DNA of 54,624 nucleotides, taken from contig NZ_JABJRA010000008.1 in the NCBI RefSeq assembly GCF_013155365.1, positions 1-54,624 on the forward strand, written 5' to 3'. A program made the position numbers and the translations under genes. Shown here in pieces: positions 17,297 through 26,122 of this stretch. The notes under the pieces are model-generated. The model did no database searches. It saw only the letters and a program-made list of their open reading frames with translations, and was not told the origin of the DNA. Position 1 is the first letter of the stretch. Each line of letters opens with the position of its first letter. Origin of the DNA: Nocardioides sp. zg-DK7169 (GTDB taxonomy: Bacteria > Actinomycetota > Actinomycetes > Propionibacteriales > Nocardioidaceae).

Positions 17297-20002
17297 ATGG
17301 TCGCGTGGAAGTCGACGTCCCCGTCCTCACTCCGGCGGCGGTTGCTCGCGCCGGCGATCGCCTCGGTGCTGGTGGCCACGACCTTCTCGGTCACGACCTC
17401 CGCCGCCCCGGCGGCGCCGCCCGGCGCCGCGGGCGCGCAGCCACGGACCGCGGAGCCGGACACCTGGCTCGACCGGTCGCTGCCGGCCGCGAGACGGGCG
17501 CGGGCACTGGTGCGCCAGATGAGCCTGGAGCAGAAGGTCGCCACGATCGACCAGAACTCCGGCACCGGCGTCCCCGAGCTCGGCGTACCCCCGATCCGGA
17601 GCATCGACGGCTGCTGCGGCGTCACCGGCACCGTGGACACCACGGCGATGCCCACCGGGATCGCGCTGGCCTCGACGTTCAGCCCCGCGATGGCCCGCTC
17701 CTACGGCCGCGCGATCGGCGAGGAGGCCTACGAGCTGGGCTTCAACAGCTTGGCCGGCCCGACGATGGACCTGCTCAAGACGCCGTTCAACGGCCGCATG
17801 TGGGAGTCGTACGGCGAGGACCCGCTGCTCAGCGGCAGCCTGACGACCGCGCAGGTCAACGGCGAGGAGACCAACGACGTCTGGGCGATCCCGAAGCACT
17901 ACAACCTCAACAACCAGGAGACCCGGCGCGGCCACGTCAGCGCCCGGGTGAGCGAGCGGACGCTCAACGAGGTCTACGCGCGGCCTTGGGAGATGGTGGT
18001 GAAGGGCGCCCAGCCGGGCGCGGTCATGTGCTCGTTCAACCGGGTCAACGGCGTCTTCGCGTGCAGCAACCGCTCGTTGCTCCGTGACACCCTCAAGGGC
18101 CGCTTCGGCCTGGACGGCTACGTCACCTCCGACTTCGACGCGGGGCACGGCTTCGGCGACTACGAGGCCGGCCTCGACGTGTCCGGGCCGACCGAGACCT
18201 ACGCCGGCGCCGCGCTGGTCGAGGCCGTCCGCAACGGCGTGGTCCCGGGTGCGCGGGTGACCGACGCGGCGTTCCGGGTGCTCTACACGATGATCGAGTC
18301 GGGCGTGTACGACAACCCGCCGCCCGGCGCGTTCACCGTCCCGGCCCCTGGGCAGGCGGCGCTCGACCAGGAGGTGCTGGGCCAGCACAACGCCGTCGCG
18401 GCCCACGTCGGCGACGCCAGCGCGGTGCTGCTGAAGAACTCCGGCTCCGCCCTCCCGCTGGCCGCGGGACGCCTCGGCTCGCTGGCGGTCATCGGCGCGG
18501 ACGCCGACCACTACATCGCCGGCGGCGGCGCGGGGGCCGTGGCCAACCCGGCCGAGCTGACCACGATCGTGGAGGGTCTCACCGACCGGGCCGAGGGCGT
18601 CGACGTCTCCTACGCCGCGGGGGTCGACTCGGCCGGCCTCGGCGACACCATGCCCGGCCCGGCCCCGGTCGCCTCCGACTCGCTCACCCCCGACACCGGC
18701 TCGGGCAACGGGCTGCGCGGGCAGTACTGGTTGAACCCGGAGTCCGCAGGTGCCCCCTTCAGCACCCGGGTCGACACCCAGGTCAACCTCCGCTCCGGCA
18801 TCGGCGCCGACTTCAGCAGCACCTCGCGGGTCACCGGGATCGGCTCGCCGCTGAACCTCACCCGCGGGATGTCGGCGCGCTGGACCGGGACCCTCACCGC
18901 CCCCGCGGCCGGCACCTACCAGCTGTCGCTGAGCCACCTCGGCAGCGCGCGGCTCTTCCTCGACGGCGAGGAGGTCATCGACGACGCCGGCACGACGTAC
19001 GGCACCCAGAGCGTCTCGGTCTCCCTGACCGAGGGCCAGGACGTCGCCGTCCGCATCGACTACGTCGCGGACGCGCCGAACCAGTTCAACGGCGGGCTCA
19101 ACGACCAGGCCGGCCCGATGATCCGGTTCGGCTGGACGCTGCCCGAGGGCACGCTCGCACCCCGGATGCAGACCGCCGTCGACCTCGCGGAGGACTCCGA
19201 CGTCGCGGTCGTCGTGGTCCGCGACTACACCAGTGAGGGGTCCGACCGCGGCACCCTCACGCTCCCGCAGGACCAGGACCGCCTGGTCCGTGCCGTCGCC
19301 GCGGCCAACCCGCGCACCATCGTGGTGGTCGCGACGAGCGGACCGGTGCTGATGCCGTGGCTCGCCGACGTGCCGGCCGTGCTCCAGCTCTGGTACGGCG
19401 GGCAGGTGCAGGGCCGCACGGTCGCACGCACCCTCTTCGGCGACGTCAACCCGTCGGGCCGGCTCCCGGTGACCTTCCCGGCCACCGAGGCGCAGGTGAA
19501 CCGGATCGGCGCGGAGAACCCGTTCCGCCACCTCGCCATCATCCGGCCCACCGACCGCTACGAGGAGGGCGTCTTCGTCGGCTACAAGGGCTACGACCGG
19601 GCCGGCATCAAGCCCCTGTTCCCCTTCGGCCACGGGCTGTCCTACACCCGCTACCGCTACTCCAAGCTCCAGCTGCGCAGCACCGGCCGCGGGCCGAGCG
19701 CCGCGGTGGTCGCCCGCTTCCAGGTCCGCAACGTCGGGTCCCGTGACGGCACCGAGGTCGCGCAGGTCTACACCGGCAAGCTGCCCGGCGCGCAGTCCCC
19801 GAAGCGCGCCCTCGCCGGGTTCACGCGCATCAAGCTCGAGGCGGGGGCCAGCAAGACCGTGCGGGTGCGCCTGGACAAGCGGGCGCTGCAGTCGTGGAAG
19901 GCCGGTCGCGACCGCTGGGTCACCGCCCGCGGCAACTACACGGTCTCCGTGGGCAGCTCGTCGCGCTCGCTCCAGCTGAGCAAGCGGGTCAGGGTGCGCT
20001 AG
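17297..20002 (+). CDS. Secreted glycoside hydrolase family 3 with PA14 domain
   Basis: 901 residues. The signal peptide at 1-40 (RRRLLAPAIASVLVATTFSV) ends near AAPAAPP. The GH3 N-domain follows, with the nucleophile D279 in GYVTSDFDAGHG and KHYNLNNQE ahead of it; then the second alpha/beta domain, interrupted by a PA14 module (about 475-615, GLRGQYWLNP to MIRFGWTLPEG) and ending with GRLPVTFPATEAQ; last a fibronectin-III-like domain (PLFPFGHGLSYTRY to the end). This is the beta-glucosidase/xylosidase architecture in which the PA14 insert covers the active site and sets substrate size. It acts outside the cell on plant or microbial oligosaccharides. The start is the ATG at 17297. No sugar transporter or regulator lies beside it. 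Confidence 0.9.
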   Translation: MVAWKSTSPSSLRRRLLAPAIASVLVATTFSVTTSAAPAAPPGAAGAQPRTAEPDTWLDRSLPAARRARALVRQMSLEQKVATIDQNSGTGVPELGVPPIRSIDGCCGVTGTVDTTAMPTGIALASTFSPAMARSYGRAIGEEAYELGFNSLAGPTMDLLKTPFNGRMWESYGEDPLLSGSLTTAQVNGEETNDVWAIPKHYNLNNQETRRGHVSARVSERTLNEVYARPWEMVVKGAQPGAVMCSFNRVNGVFACSNRSLLRDTLKGRFGLDGYVTSDFDAGHGFGDYEAGLDVSGPTETYAGAALVEAVRNGVVPGARVTDAAFRVLYTMIESGVYDNPPPGAFTVPAPGQAALDQEVLGQHNAVAAHVGDASAVLLKNSGSALPLAAGRLGSLAVIGADADHYIAGGGAGAVANPAELTTIVEGLTDRAEGVDVSYAAGVDSAGLGDTMPGPAPVASDSLTPDTGSGNGLRGQYWLNPESAGAPFSTRVDTQVNLRSGIGADFSSTSRVTGIGSPLNLTRGMSARWTGTLTAPAAGTYQLSLSHLGSARLFLDGEEVIDDAGTTYGTQSVSVSLTEGQDVAVRIDYVADAPNQFNGGLNDQAGPMIRFGWTLPEGTLAPRMQTAVDLAEDSDVAVVVVRDYTSEGSDRGTLTLPQDQDRLVRAVAAANPRTIVVVATSGPVLMPWLADVPAVLQLWYGGQVQGRTVARTLFGDVNPSGRLPVTFPATEAQVNRIGAENPFRHLAIIRPTDRYEEGVFVGYKGYDRAGIKPLFPFGHGLSYTRYRYSKLQLRSTGRGPSAAVVARFQVRNVGSRDGTEVAQVYTGKLPGAQSPKRALAGFTRIKLEAGASKTVRVRLDKRALQSWKAGRDRWVTARGNYTVSVGSSSRSLQLSKRVRVR

Positions 20003-20114
20003 GAGCGGATCCGATCGTCGCCCGGCCGCGCGCCGGTGCACCGTCGGGCGGACACCCGGGCCGGGCGCACGTAGGCTCGGCCCACGACATCGACGGCGCG
20101 GACGGGGCGACACC

Positions 20115-20603
20115 ATGAAGGTCACCACCACGCGGGTGGTCCCGCTGCCACCCGACCGGGCCTGGGCCCTGCTGTGCGACTCGCGGCTCGAGCTGCGCCC
20201 GCTGTGCCCTGTCTTCTTCCTCGGCACGCCCCGTCCGCACGAGTGCGCGCTGCCCTCGGGCGAGGGCGCCGTCGGCGCGGAGCGCGAGTGCCGCTCGGAG
20301 CAGGGCACCGTCCACCAGCGCATCACCGTGTGGGAGCCGCCCCAGCGGCTGCGCTTCCACATGGAGTCCACCAGTCTCGGCTTCGCGCGCTACCTCGACC
20401 ACCTGAGCGACGAGTTCACCCTGAGCCCGCGACCGACCGGCACCGCGATCACGCGGACGACGACGGTGCGCGCGCGGGGCTGGCTCAAGCCGGTCCGCTA
20501 CGCGATGGTGTTCGTCGGGCTGAAGTCGGTGCACCGGTTCGTCTTCCGCAACTGGCAGACCGCCCCCGCCGTCTCCTCCCCGCCGGCCCCGCTCCCCGAC
20601 TAG
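20115..20603 (+). CDS. SRPBCC family protein
   Basis: 162 residues. The pattern RVVPLPPDRAWALLCDSRLE, GTVHQRITVWEPPQRLRFHME and TAITRTTTVRARGWLKPVRY fits a polyketide-cyclase/dehydrase-type START fold, which binds a hydrophobic ligand. No specific function is known. The start is the ATG at 20115. It is followed by hairpin-forming sequence ahead of the NAD operon. Confidence 0.7.
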   Translation: MKVTTTRVVPLPPDRAWALLCDSRLELRPLCPVFFLGTPRPHECALPSGEGAVGAERECRSEQGTVHQRITVWEPPQRLRFHMESTSLGFARYLDHLSDEFTLSPRPTGTAITRTTTVRARGWLKPVRYAMVFVGLKSVHRFVFRNWQTAPAVSSPPAPLPD

Positions 20604-20689
20604 ACCTGTCCTGCTGGGCCCAAGCAGTCACGGGGTCACCTTCCGCGTGCGCCGCTGACCCCCGCCTCCGCCCGACCCGCCGAGGTCGA

Positions 20690-20714
20690 CCACTCCGGTC
20701 GGAGTGGGCACTCC
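20690..20714. terminator. Two overlapping hairpins after the SRPBCC gene
   Basis: CCACTCC-GGTC-GGAGTGG (20690-20707) and GGAGTG-GG-CACTCC (20701-20714) share their middle arm and cannot form together. The first can act as a terminator for the upstream gene. There is no T-run, so its strength is uncertain, and a regulatory switch cannot be excluded. Confidence 0.4.
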
Positions 20715-20768
20715 TGCGCCCGCGACGTGCCGTGACCCAGGTCACAGAAAGCAGCGCCCGGAGGTTAT

Positions 20769-20807
20769 TGTCACTTCGACATGATCCAGGTTATTGTCAT
20801 CGTGACA
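20769..20807. promoter_or_regulatory. Paired operator-like sites upstream of pncB
   Basis: There are two 13-bp 5-3-5 dyads, TGTCA-CTT-CGACA (20769-20781, one mismatch) and TGTCA-TCG-TGACA (20795-20807, perfect). Both are preceded by GGTTAT and they start 26 bp apart. They lie 23-61 bp before the pncB start. The operon encodes an NrtR-type Nudix repressor of NAD metabolism, so these are probably its binding sites and the operon is probably autoregulated. This is inference from symmetry and position. Confidence 0.6.
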
Positions 20808-20829
20808 CCAATCCTTCCGGGAGGCCACG

Positions 20830-22197
20830 ATGACCACCACGATCGCTGCCAAGACCGCCGCCACGACCGCCGCCGGACGCCGCACCCCTGACGTCCTCGC
20901 CGCCAGCACGGCGCTGCTCACCGACCAGTACGAGCTCACGATGCTGCGGGCGGCCATCGCCGACGGCACGGCGCAGCGCTACAGCGTCTTCGAGGCGTTC
21001 GCCCGCCACCTGCCGCGCGGCCGCCGGTACGGCGTGGTCGCCGGGCTGGATCGGATCCTGGAGGCGGTCGAGGCGTTCACCTTCGCCCCCGACCAGGTCC
21101 TCTCGCTGCTCGAGCGCGGGGTCATCGACATCCCGACCGCCCGCTGGCTCTCGGACTTCCGCTTCCGCGGCACCATCCACGCCTACCCCGAGGGCGAGCT
21201 CTACTTCGGCGGCTCGCCGGTCCTGCGCGTCGAGGGCACCTTCGGCGAGTGCGTGGTGCTCGAGACCCTCGTCCTGTCGATCCTCAACCACGACGTGGCG
21301 ATCGCCTCCGCCGCCTCGCGCATGGTCGCCGCGGCCGGTGGTCGCACGCTGCTGGAGATGGGCTCGCGCCGCACCCACGAGGCGGCGGCCGTGGCCGCGG
21401 CCCGCGCGGCGTACGTCGCCGGGTTCGACGCGACCAGCAACCTGCAGGCCTGCTACCGCCACGGCGTGCCCGCGGTCGGCACCAGCGCCCACTCCTTCAC
21501 CCTCGCCCACGACAGCGAGGCCGAGGCGTTCGCCGCCCAGGTCGCCACGCTCGGCAGCTCGACCACCCTGCTGGTGGACACCTACGACATCGAGCAGGGC
21601 ATCCGCAACGCGGTCGCCGCCGCCGGCACCGGGCTCGGCGGGGTGCGCATCGACTCCGGCGACCTCGGCGCCGAGGCGGCCCGGGCCCGCCGCCTGCTCG
21701 ACGAGCTGGGCGCGAGCGGCGCCAAGGTCGTCGTCACCGGCGACCTCGACGAGTACCGCATCGCCGACCTCGCCGACGCCCCCGTCGACGTCCTCGGCGT
21801 CGGCACCCGCCTGGTGACCGGCTCCGGGCACCCGACGGCCTCGATGGTCTACAAGCTGGTCGCCATCTCCCCCGACGAGACCGACCGCGACCTGCGCCCG
21901 GTCGCGAAGAACGCCGCCGGCAAGGCCTCCGTCGGGGGCCGCAAGGTCGCCCGCCGGCTGCTGGACGACCGGGGCGTCGCGATCGCGGAGGAGGTCCTGC
22001 CCGAGGACGCCCTCCGTGCCACCCCGGCCCGAGGCCAGCGCCCCGGCCGCGACCTCCAGGTGCTCGCCTTCGCCGACGGCGTACGCCTGCACCGCCCGAC
22101 CCTCGAGCAGAGCCGCGCCCTGCACCGCCGGGCCCTGGCCGAGCTCGACGCCACCGCCCTGGACCTCGCCGACGGCCCCGCCGCCCTCGGCGCCTGA
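20830..22197 (+). CDS. pncB: Nicotinate phosphoribosyltransferase
   Basis: 455 residues. It makes nicotinate mononucleotide from nicotinate and PRPP in the salvage route to NAD. Family motifs visible are LLTDQYELTMLRAAIADG at the start, MGSRRTHEAAA, FDATSNLQACYRHGVPAVGTSAHSF in the centre, VRIDSGDLG and VFGVGTRLVT-like VLGVGTRLVTG for phosphate binding. It is first of four genes of one pathway, followed 21 bp later by pncA. The ATG at 20830 has GGGAGG 5 bp upstream. Confidence 0.93.
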   Translation: MTTTIAAKTAATTAAGRRTPDVLAASTALLTDQYELTMLRAAIADGTAQRYSVFEAFARHLPRGRRYGVVAGLDRILEAVEAFTFAPDQVLSLLERGVIDIPTARWLSDFRFRGTIHAYPEGELYFGGSPVLRVEGTFGECVVLETLVLSILNHDVAIASAASRMVAAAGGRTLLEMGSRRTHEAAAVAAARAAYVAGFDATSNLQACYRHGVPAVGTSAHSFTLAHDSEAEAFAAQVATLGSSTTLLVDTYDIEQGIRNAVAAAGTGLGGVRIDSGDLGAEAARARRLLDELGASGAKVVVTGDLDEYRIADLADAPVDVLGVGTRLVTGSGHPTASMVYKLVAISPDETDRDLRPVAKNAAGKASVGGRKVARRLLDDRGVAIAEEVLPEDALRATPARGQRPGRDLQVLAFADGVRLHRPTLEQSRALHRRALAELDATALDLADGPAALGA

Positions 22198-22218
22198 CCC
22201 CCCGGAAGGACTCTCCCC

Positions 22219-22815
22219 ATGAGCACCGCACTGATCCTCGTCGACGTCCAGCCCACCTTCTGCGAGGGCGGCGAGCTGCCCGTCGAGGGCGGCAACGCCG
22301 TCGCCGCCGGCGTCGCGGCCTTCCTCCGCGCGCACCGCGGCGACTACGACGTCCTGGTCACCACCCAGGACCACCACGTCGACCCGGGCGACCACTTCTC
22401 CGACTCCCCCGACTTCGTCGACAGCTGGCCCGCGCACGGCGTCGCCGGCACCGCCAACGCCGAGATCCACCCGGAGACCGCGGAGGCCCTGGCGGCCGCC
22501 GGCGGCGCGGACCTCACGGTCCTCAAGGGCGCCCACGCCGCGGCGTACTCGGGCTTCGACGGCACCGACCAGACCGGCACCCCGCTCGCGCAGGCGCTGC
22601 GCGAGCGCGGCGTGGACACCGTCGACGTGTGCGGCATCGCGGAGAGCCACTGCGTCAAGGAGACGGTGCTCGACGCGCTGCGCGAGGGCCTGCGCACCCG
22701 GCTGCTGGTCGACCTGACCGTGCCCGTGACCGCCGAGCTCGGCGCGGCCGCCCGCGCCGAGATGCGCGCCGCCGGCGCCGAGGAGATCCGCACCGGTCTG
22801 GGTCTGCCCCGCTGA
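22219..22815 (+). CDS. pncA: Nicotinamidase (isochorismatase family)
   Basis: 198 residues. It deamidates nicotinamide to nicotinate, feeding PncB. The catalytic triad is D9 (ILVDVQPTF), K103 (LKGAHAAAYSGF) and C145 (GIAESHCVKET). The metal-site region is TTQDHHVDPGDHF, with the His pair and Asp expected of the family. The length is normal. The ATG at 22219 has GGAAGGA 7 bp upstream. It is the second gene of the NAD salvage operon. This family is also the activator of pyrazinamide in mycobacteria. Confidence 0.92.
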   Translation: MSTALILVDVQPTFCEGGELPVEGGNAVAAGVAAFLRAHRGDYDVLVTTQDHHVDPGDHFSDSPDFVDSWPAHGVAGTANAEIHPETAEALAAAGGADLTVLKGAHAAAYSGFDGTDQTGTPLAQALRERGVDTVDVCGIAESHCVKETVLDALREGLRTRLLVDLTVPVTAELGAAARAEMRAAGAEEIRTGLGLPR

Positions 22816-22823
22816 CCGACCCC

Positions 22824-22850
22824 GGACCTGGGCACCATGCACCCAGGTCC
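22824..22850. repeat. Perfect hairpin between pncA and nrtR
   Basis: GGACCTGGG and CCCAGGTCC form a 9-bp perfect stem around a 9-base loop, 9 bases after the pncA stop. There is no following T-run, so it may be an attenuator or an RNA-stability element inside the operon rather than a full terminator. Confidence 0.55.
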
Positions 22851-22884
22851 GCCCCGATCCAGTCCCCCACACCTGAGGAACCCG

Positions 22885-23766
22885 ATGTCCCCGACCGACC
22901 GGCTGCCCGCGTACGTCCCCGAGAGCGAGGAGGAGGCCGACTACCTGCGCTCCTACGACCCCTCGTCGTACCCCAGCACCTTCACCACGGTCGACATCAT
23001 CGTGCTCACCATCCGCAACGGTGAGCTGTGCCTGCCGCTGGTCAAGCGCAAGGGCTTCCCCTACCACGGCCGGTGGGCGCTGCCCGGCGGCTTCGTGGAG
23101 CCCGACGAGACGCTGTACGACGCGGCGCTGCGCGAGCTGCAGGAGGAGACGGGGATGACCAGCCCCCGTGGCCACCTCGAGCAGCTGCAGACCTACGGCG
23201 ACCCGCACCGCGACCCCCGGGCGCGGATCATCTCGGTGGCCTACCTCGCGCTGGTCCCCGACCTCGAGACCCCGCGGTTCGGCTCGGACGCGGAGGACGC
23301 CCGGTTCTGGGCGGTGCGCGACCTGGTCGAGGAGGGGATCCCGCTGGCCTTCGACCACGCGCGGATCCTGGCCGACGCCCTCGAGCGGGCCGCGTCGAAG
23401 CTGGAGTACACGACGCTGGCGACGGCGTTCTGCGAGCCGACCTTCACCCGCGGCGACCTGCGCCGGGTCTACGACATCGTCTGGGACACCCGGCTCCCAG
23501 CGCCGAACTTCCACCGCAAGGTGACCAAGTCCCCGGGCTTCGTCGAGGAGCTCGACGACAAGCGGCCCTCCGGGCCGTCCGGTGGGGCGCCCAGCGCGCT
23601 GCTGCGCGCCGGCGGCGCGACGACCCTGCACCCGCCGATCCTGCGGCCCTACCGCGGCCGGCGCTACGAGGGCGACCTCGACACGGGGACCCTCGTGCGC
23701 ACCGACGACGACACCGACCCGCCCAGCCCCGCACCCGGCACCGAGCACCAGGAGGAGCAGCAATGA
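22885..23766 (+). CDS. nrtR: NrtR-type Nudix transcriptional regulator of NAD metabolism
   Basis: 293 residues. An N-terminal Nudix domain has an intact Nudix box (GGFVEPDETLYDAALRELQE, then ETGM), and a C-terminal winged helix follows (residues about 165-215, LATAFCEPTFTRGDLRRVYD then KVTKSPGFVE). This combination is NrtR, a repressor that senses ADP-ribose or related products. Unlike some repressors, the Nudix catalytic residues remain, so hydrolase activity is possible. About 75 residues after the winged helix are low complexity and rich in acidic and Pro residues. The start at 22885 is favoured over the ATG at 22837, which falls in the hairpin. It is translationally coupled to nadE by a 4-bp overlap. 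Confidence 0.88.
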   Translation: MSPTDRLPAYVPESEEEADYLRSYDPSSYPSTFTTVDIIVLTIRNGELCLPLVKRKGFPYHGRWALPGGFVEPDETLYDAALRELQEETGMTSPRGHLEQLQTYGDPHRDPRARIISVAYLALVPDLETPRFGSDAEDARFWAVRDLVEEGIPLAFDHARILADALERAASKLEYTTLATAFCEPTFTRGDLRRVYDIVWDTRLPAPNFHRKVTKSPGFVEELDDKRPSGPSGGAPSALLRAGGATTLHPPILRPYRGRRYEGDLDTGTLVRTDDDTDPPSPAPGTEHQEEQQ

Positions 23767-24593
23767 GCGCCCTGCAGCAGGAGATCATCGAGACCCTTCG
23801 CGTGGCCGGGTCCATCGACCCGCATGCCGAGGCGGAGCGACGCATCGAGTTCCTGGCCGACTACCTGAGGGGGTCCGGGGCCGCCGGCTACGTGCTCGGG
23901 ATCAGCGGCGGGGTCGACTCGACCGTGGCGGGGAAGCTCGCGCAGGAGGCGTGCCGGCGCGCCGGCGGCACCTTCACCGCGGTGCGGCTGCCGTACCACT
24001 CCCAGCGCGACGAGGACGACGCCCAGGCGGCGCTGCGGTTCATCTCCCCCGACCGCACGGTGACCGTCGACATCGGCGCCTCGGTCGACGCGATGCAGGC
24101 CGCGGTCTCGGCGGGCATCGAGGGGGTGCTGCCGCCCGTGACCCGCGCGGCAGAGGACTTCAACCGCGGCAACACCAAGGCCCGGGCCCGGATGATCGCC
24201 CAGTACGCCGTCGGCGCGCACGCCTCCTCGCTCGTGGTCGGCACCGACCAGGCAGCCGAGGCGGTGATGGGCTTCTTCACCAAGCACGGAGACGGGGCCT
24301 GCGACGTCGCCCCGCTCACCGGGCTGACCAAGGCGCAGGTGCGCCAGGTCGGCACGGCGCTCGAGGCCCCCGCGGAGCTGGTCGAGAAGACGCCGACCGC
24401 CGACCTCGAGGACGACCGCCCCGGCCTCCCGGACGAGGAGGCCTACGGGATCACCTACGCCCAGATCGACGCCTACCTGAGCGGCGAGGACGTCGGCGAG
24501 GAGGTCGCCGAGGTGATCGAGACGGCGTACCGGCGCACCCGGCACAAGCGCGAGCTGCCCGCGGCTCCGGAGCCGGTCCTCGAGAGGCGCTGA
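23763..24593 (+). CDS. nadE: Ammonia-dependent NAD+ synthetase
   Basis: 276 residues. It adenylates and amidates deamido-NAD to NAD+. The P-loop pyrophosphatase motif is GISGGVDSTVAGKLA near residue 45; QRDEDDAQ, NRGNTKARARMIAQYAVG and VGTDQAAEAVMGFFTKHGDG are family signatures. There is no N-terminal nitrilase-type glutaminase domain, so ammonia is the nitrogen donor. Its ATG overlaps the nrtR stop (ATGA). NadD, the one missing step between PncB and NadE, is not in the window. Confidence 0.93.
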   Translation: MSALQQEIIETLRVAGSIDPHAEAERRIEFLADYLRGSGAAGYVLGISGGVDSTVAGKLAQEACRRAGGTFTAVRLPYHSQRDEDDAQAALRFISPDRTVTVDIGASVDAMQAAVSAGIEGVLPPVTRAAEDFNRGNTKARARMIAQYAVGAHASSLVVGTDQAAEAVMGFFTKHGDGACDVAPLTGLTKAQVRQVGTALEAPAELVEKTPTADLEDDRPGLPDEEAYGITYAQIDAYLSGEDVGEEVAEVIETAYRRTRHKRELPAAPEPVLERR

Positions 24594-24648
24594 CGCCGCG
24601 GCCCCGGATGTCTAGACTGCGAACCCGTTGAGCGAGGGGGGATCTCGG

Positions 24649-25470
24649 ATGAGCATGCGCTACAACCCGCCGCCGAACTGGCCGCAGCCGCCGGCGGGCT
24701 GGACGCCGCCCGCGGGCTGGCGTCCCGACCCGGCGTGGGGCCCCGCCCCGCCCGGGTGGCAGCTGTGGCTCCCCGCATCGGGTCCCGCCGTCCGCCCCTC
24801 CCTGTCGCCGATCCCCCACCCGGCACTGCGATCCACCAATGCCGGCACGGCGCTGGTCGCGGTGGCGGCCGGGTCGTGCGGCTTCGCCGGCTTCGTGCCG
24901 CCGCTGTGGGCGGCGACGCAGCGCCCGCTCGACGTGGCCTTCCGGCGCAGGATGCGCGCCCTCGCAGGGGGTCTGGCGGCCCTGATGATCACCGGGCTGA
25001 TGCTGACCGCCGGGAACACCGAGGAGGACGGCACACCCACCGGCTTCCTCGGCGACCTCGGCGGGGTGCTGCTGTTCATCAACCTGGCCGTCTCGATCAC
25101 GGTCGCGGTGCTGGTGCGCAACGCCGGCGTCGGCGCCGAGCTGCCCGGCGTCGCCGAGGAGCTCGCGCGGCGCCGGCTGCGCGAGCAGTACCGGCAGCTC
25201 GCGACCAACGACCCCTCCCTCGCCCGCAGCATGGCCATCGGGCGCCCCGACCTGCCGCGGCGCGTGGACGACGGCGGCCTGCTGGACCTGAACGCCATCC
25301 CGGCGGATCGCCTCACCCCGCTCACCGGCCTCTCCCCCGAGGAGGCGGAGCGCGTCGCCCATGCCCGCGAGCAGCTGGGGCGCTTCACGAGCATCAACGA
25401 GCTGGCCCTCTACGCCGACCTCCCCGAGAGCACCGCGAGCCTGCTCGGCGAGCGGGCGGTCTTCATCTGA
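24649..25470 (+). CDS. Membrane protein with proline/tryptophan-rich head and helix-hairpin-helix tail
   Basis: 273 residues. Residues 1-45 are a P/W/G-rich repeat (PPNWPQPPAGWTPPAGWRPD), typical of cytoplasmic heads of actinobacterial membrane proteins. Two or three hydrophobic helices follow (AGTALVAVAAGSCGFAGF, ALAGGLAALMITGLMLTAG, LLFINLAVSITVAVLV). The C-terminal 60 residues (LLDLNAIPADRLTPLTGLSPEEA then FTSINELALYADL) are a ComEA-like helix-hairpin-helix domain, a fold that often binds DNA. The function is unknown. The ATG at 24649 has GGGGGG upstream; an earlier start at 24628 is possible. Confidence 0.65.
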   Translation: MSMRYNPPPNWPQPPAGWTPPAGWRPDPAWGPAPPGWQLWLPASGPAVRPSLSPIPHPALRSTNAGTALVAVAAGSCGFAGFVPPLWAATQRPLDVAFRRRMRALAGGLAALMITGLMLTAGNTEEDGTPTGFLGDLGGVLLFINLAVSITVAVLVRNAGVGAELPGVAEELARRRLREQYRQLATNDPSLARSMAIGRPDLPRRVDDGGLLDLNAIPADRLTPLTGLSPEEAERVAHAREQLGRFTSINELALYADLPESTASLLGERAVFI

Positions 25471-25524
25471 GGCCCGCCGAGGTCCTCCTCAGCGCTTGGT
25501 GCGGACCGGCTCGCGTTACCCGAG

Positions 25525-26058
25525 CTAGCGCGCCGTCGCCGTGCGCCGCGGCAACGGGCCGACCCCGGCACGACGCCCGGGGGCGACGGCGGCATGGCGC
25601 TGCCCGGGCCCCGGCCCCCGTCGAGCCGCGAGCGCGTCGGCGACCAGTCCGGTGGCGTACCCGTACACCGCCTTGTGCAGGAGGTCGACGGCCAGCTCCG
25701 CGCGCGGCCACGTCTGGGGCGGCGCGCCCACGCCGGTCGCGTTCTCCAGGATCTGGTCGTTGGTCAACCGCACGACGGTGAACTTCGCCGACGCCACCGG
25801 CCCGCGGAGCCCGACGTGCGCCATCAGGGACCGCAGTGGCCCCAGGGCGATCCCCTGGCCGAAGTGCATCGCCAGGTTCATGGCTCGCAGCGAGGACCCC
25901 TGGTGGTCCTGGACACCGAGCACCCGTTCCAGCACCCGGGCCGGGACATGGGAGTCCGGTCGTCCGGTGAGCCGTTGCTCCACCACCTCCCCGACCGTCA
26001 TCGCGACCATCCCGGCCGCACCCGAGACGACACCCTCGACCAGCACGCGCTTCAGCAT
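25525..26058 (-). CDS. Hypothetical protein, conserved actinobacterial type
   Basis: 177 residues. The N-terminus (VEGVVSGAAGMVAMTVGEVVEQRLTGRPDSHVPARVL) is glycine-rich and hydrophobic, followed by FGQGIALGPLRSLMAHVGLRGP, another small-residue-rich helix. This pattern resembles small integral membrane proteins of unknown function. The tail is basic. I do not recognise a family. The start is the ATG at 26058. Confidence 0.5.
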   Translation of the reverse strand: MLKRVLVEGVVSGAAGMVAMTVGEVVEQRLTGRPDSHVPARVLERVLGVQDHQGSSLRAMNLAMHFGQGIALGPLRSLMAHVGLRGPVASAKFTVVRLTNDQILENATGVGAPPQTWPRAELAVDLLHKAVYGYATGLVADALAARRGPGPGQRHAAVAPGRRAGVGPLPRRTATAR

Positions 26059-26122
26059 GCCCGCAGGTACCCACTCCCCCGAGCCCCCGCGGGTCGGCGT
26101 CCTCGGCGACGACGCCGGGGGC

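Noticed and set aside
17327..20371. 1,014-codon minus-strand frame opposite the GH3 gene
   Set aside because: It is rich in Arg, Ala, Gly and Val with no domain and is the mirror of a well supported secreted hydrolase.
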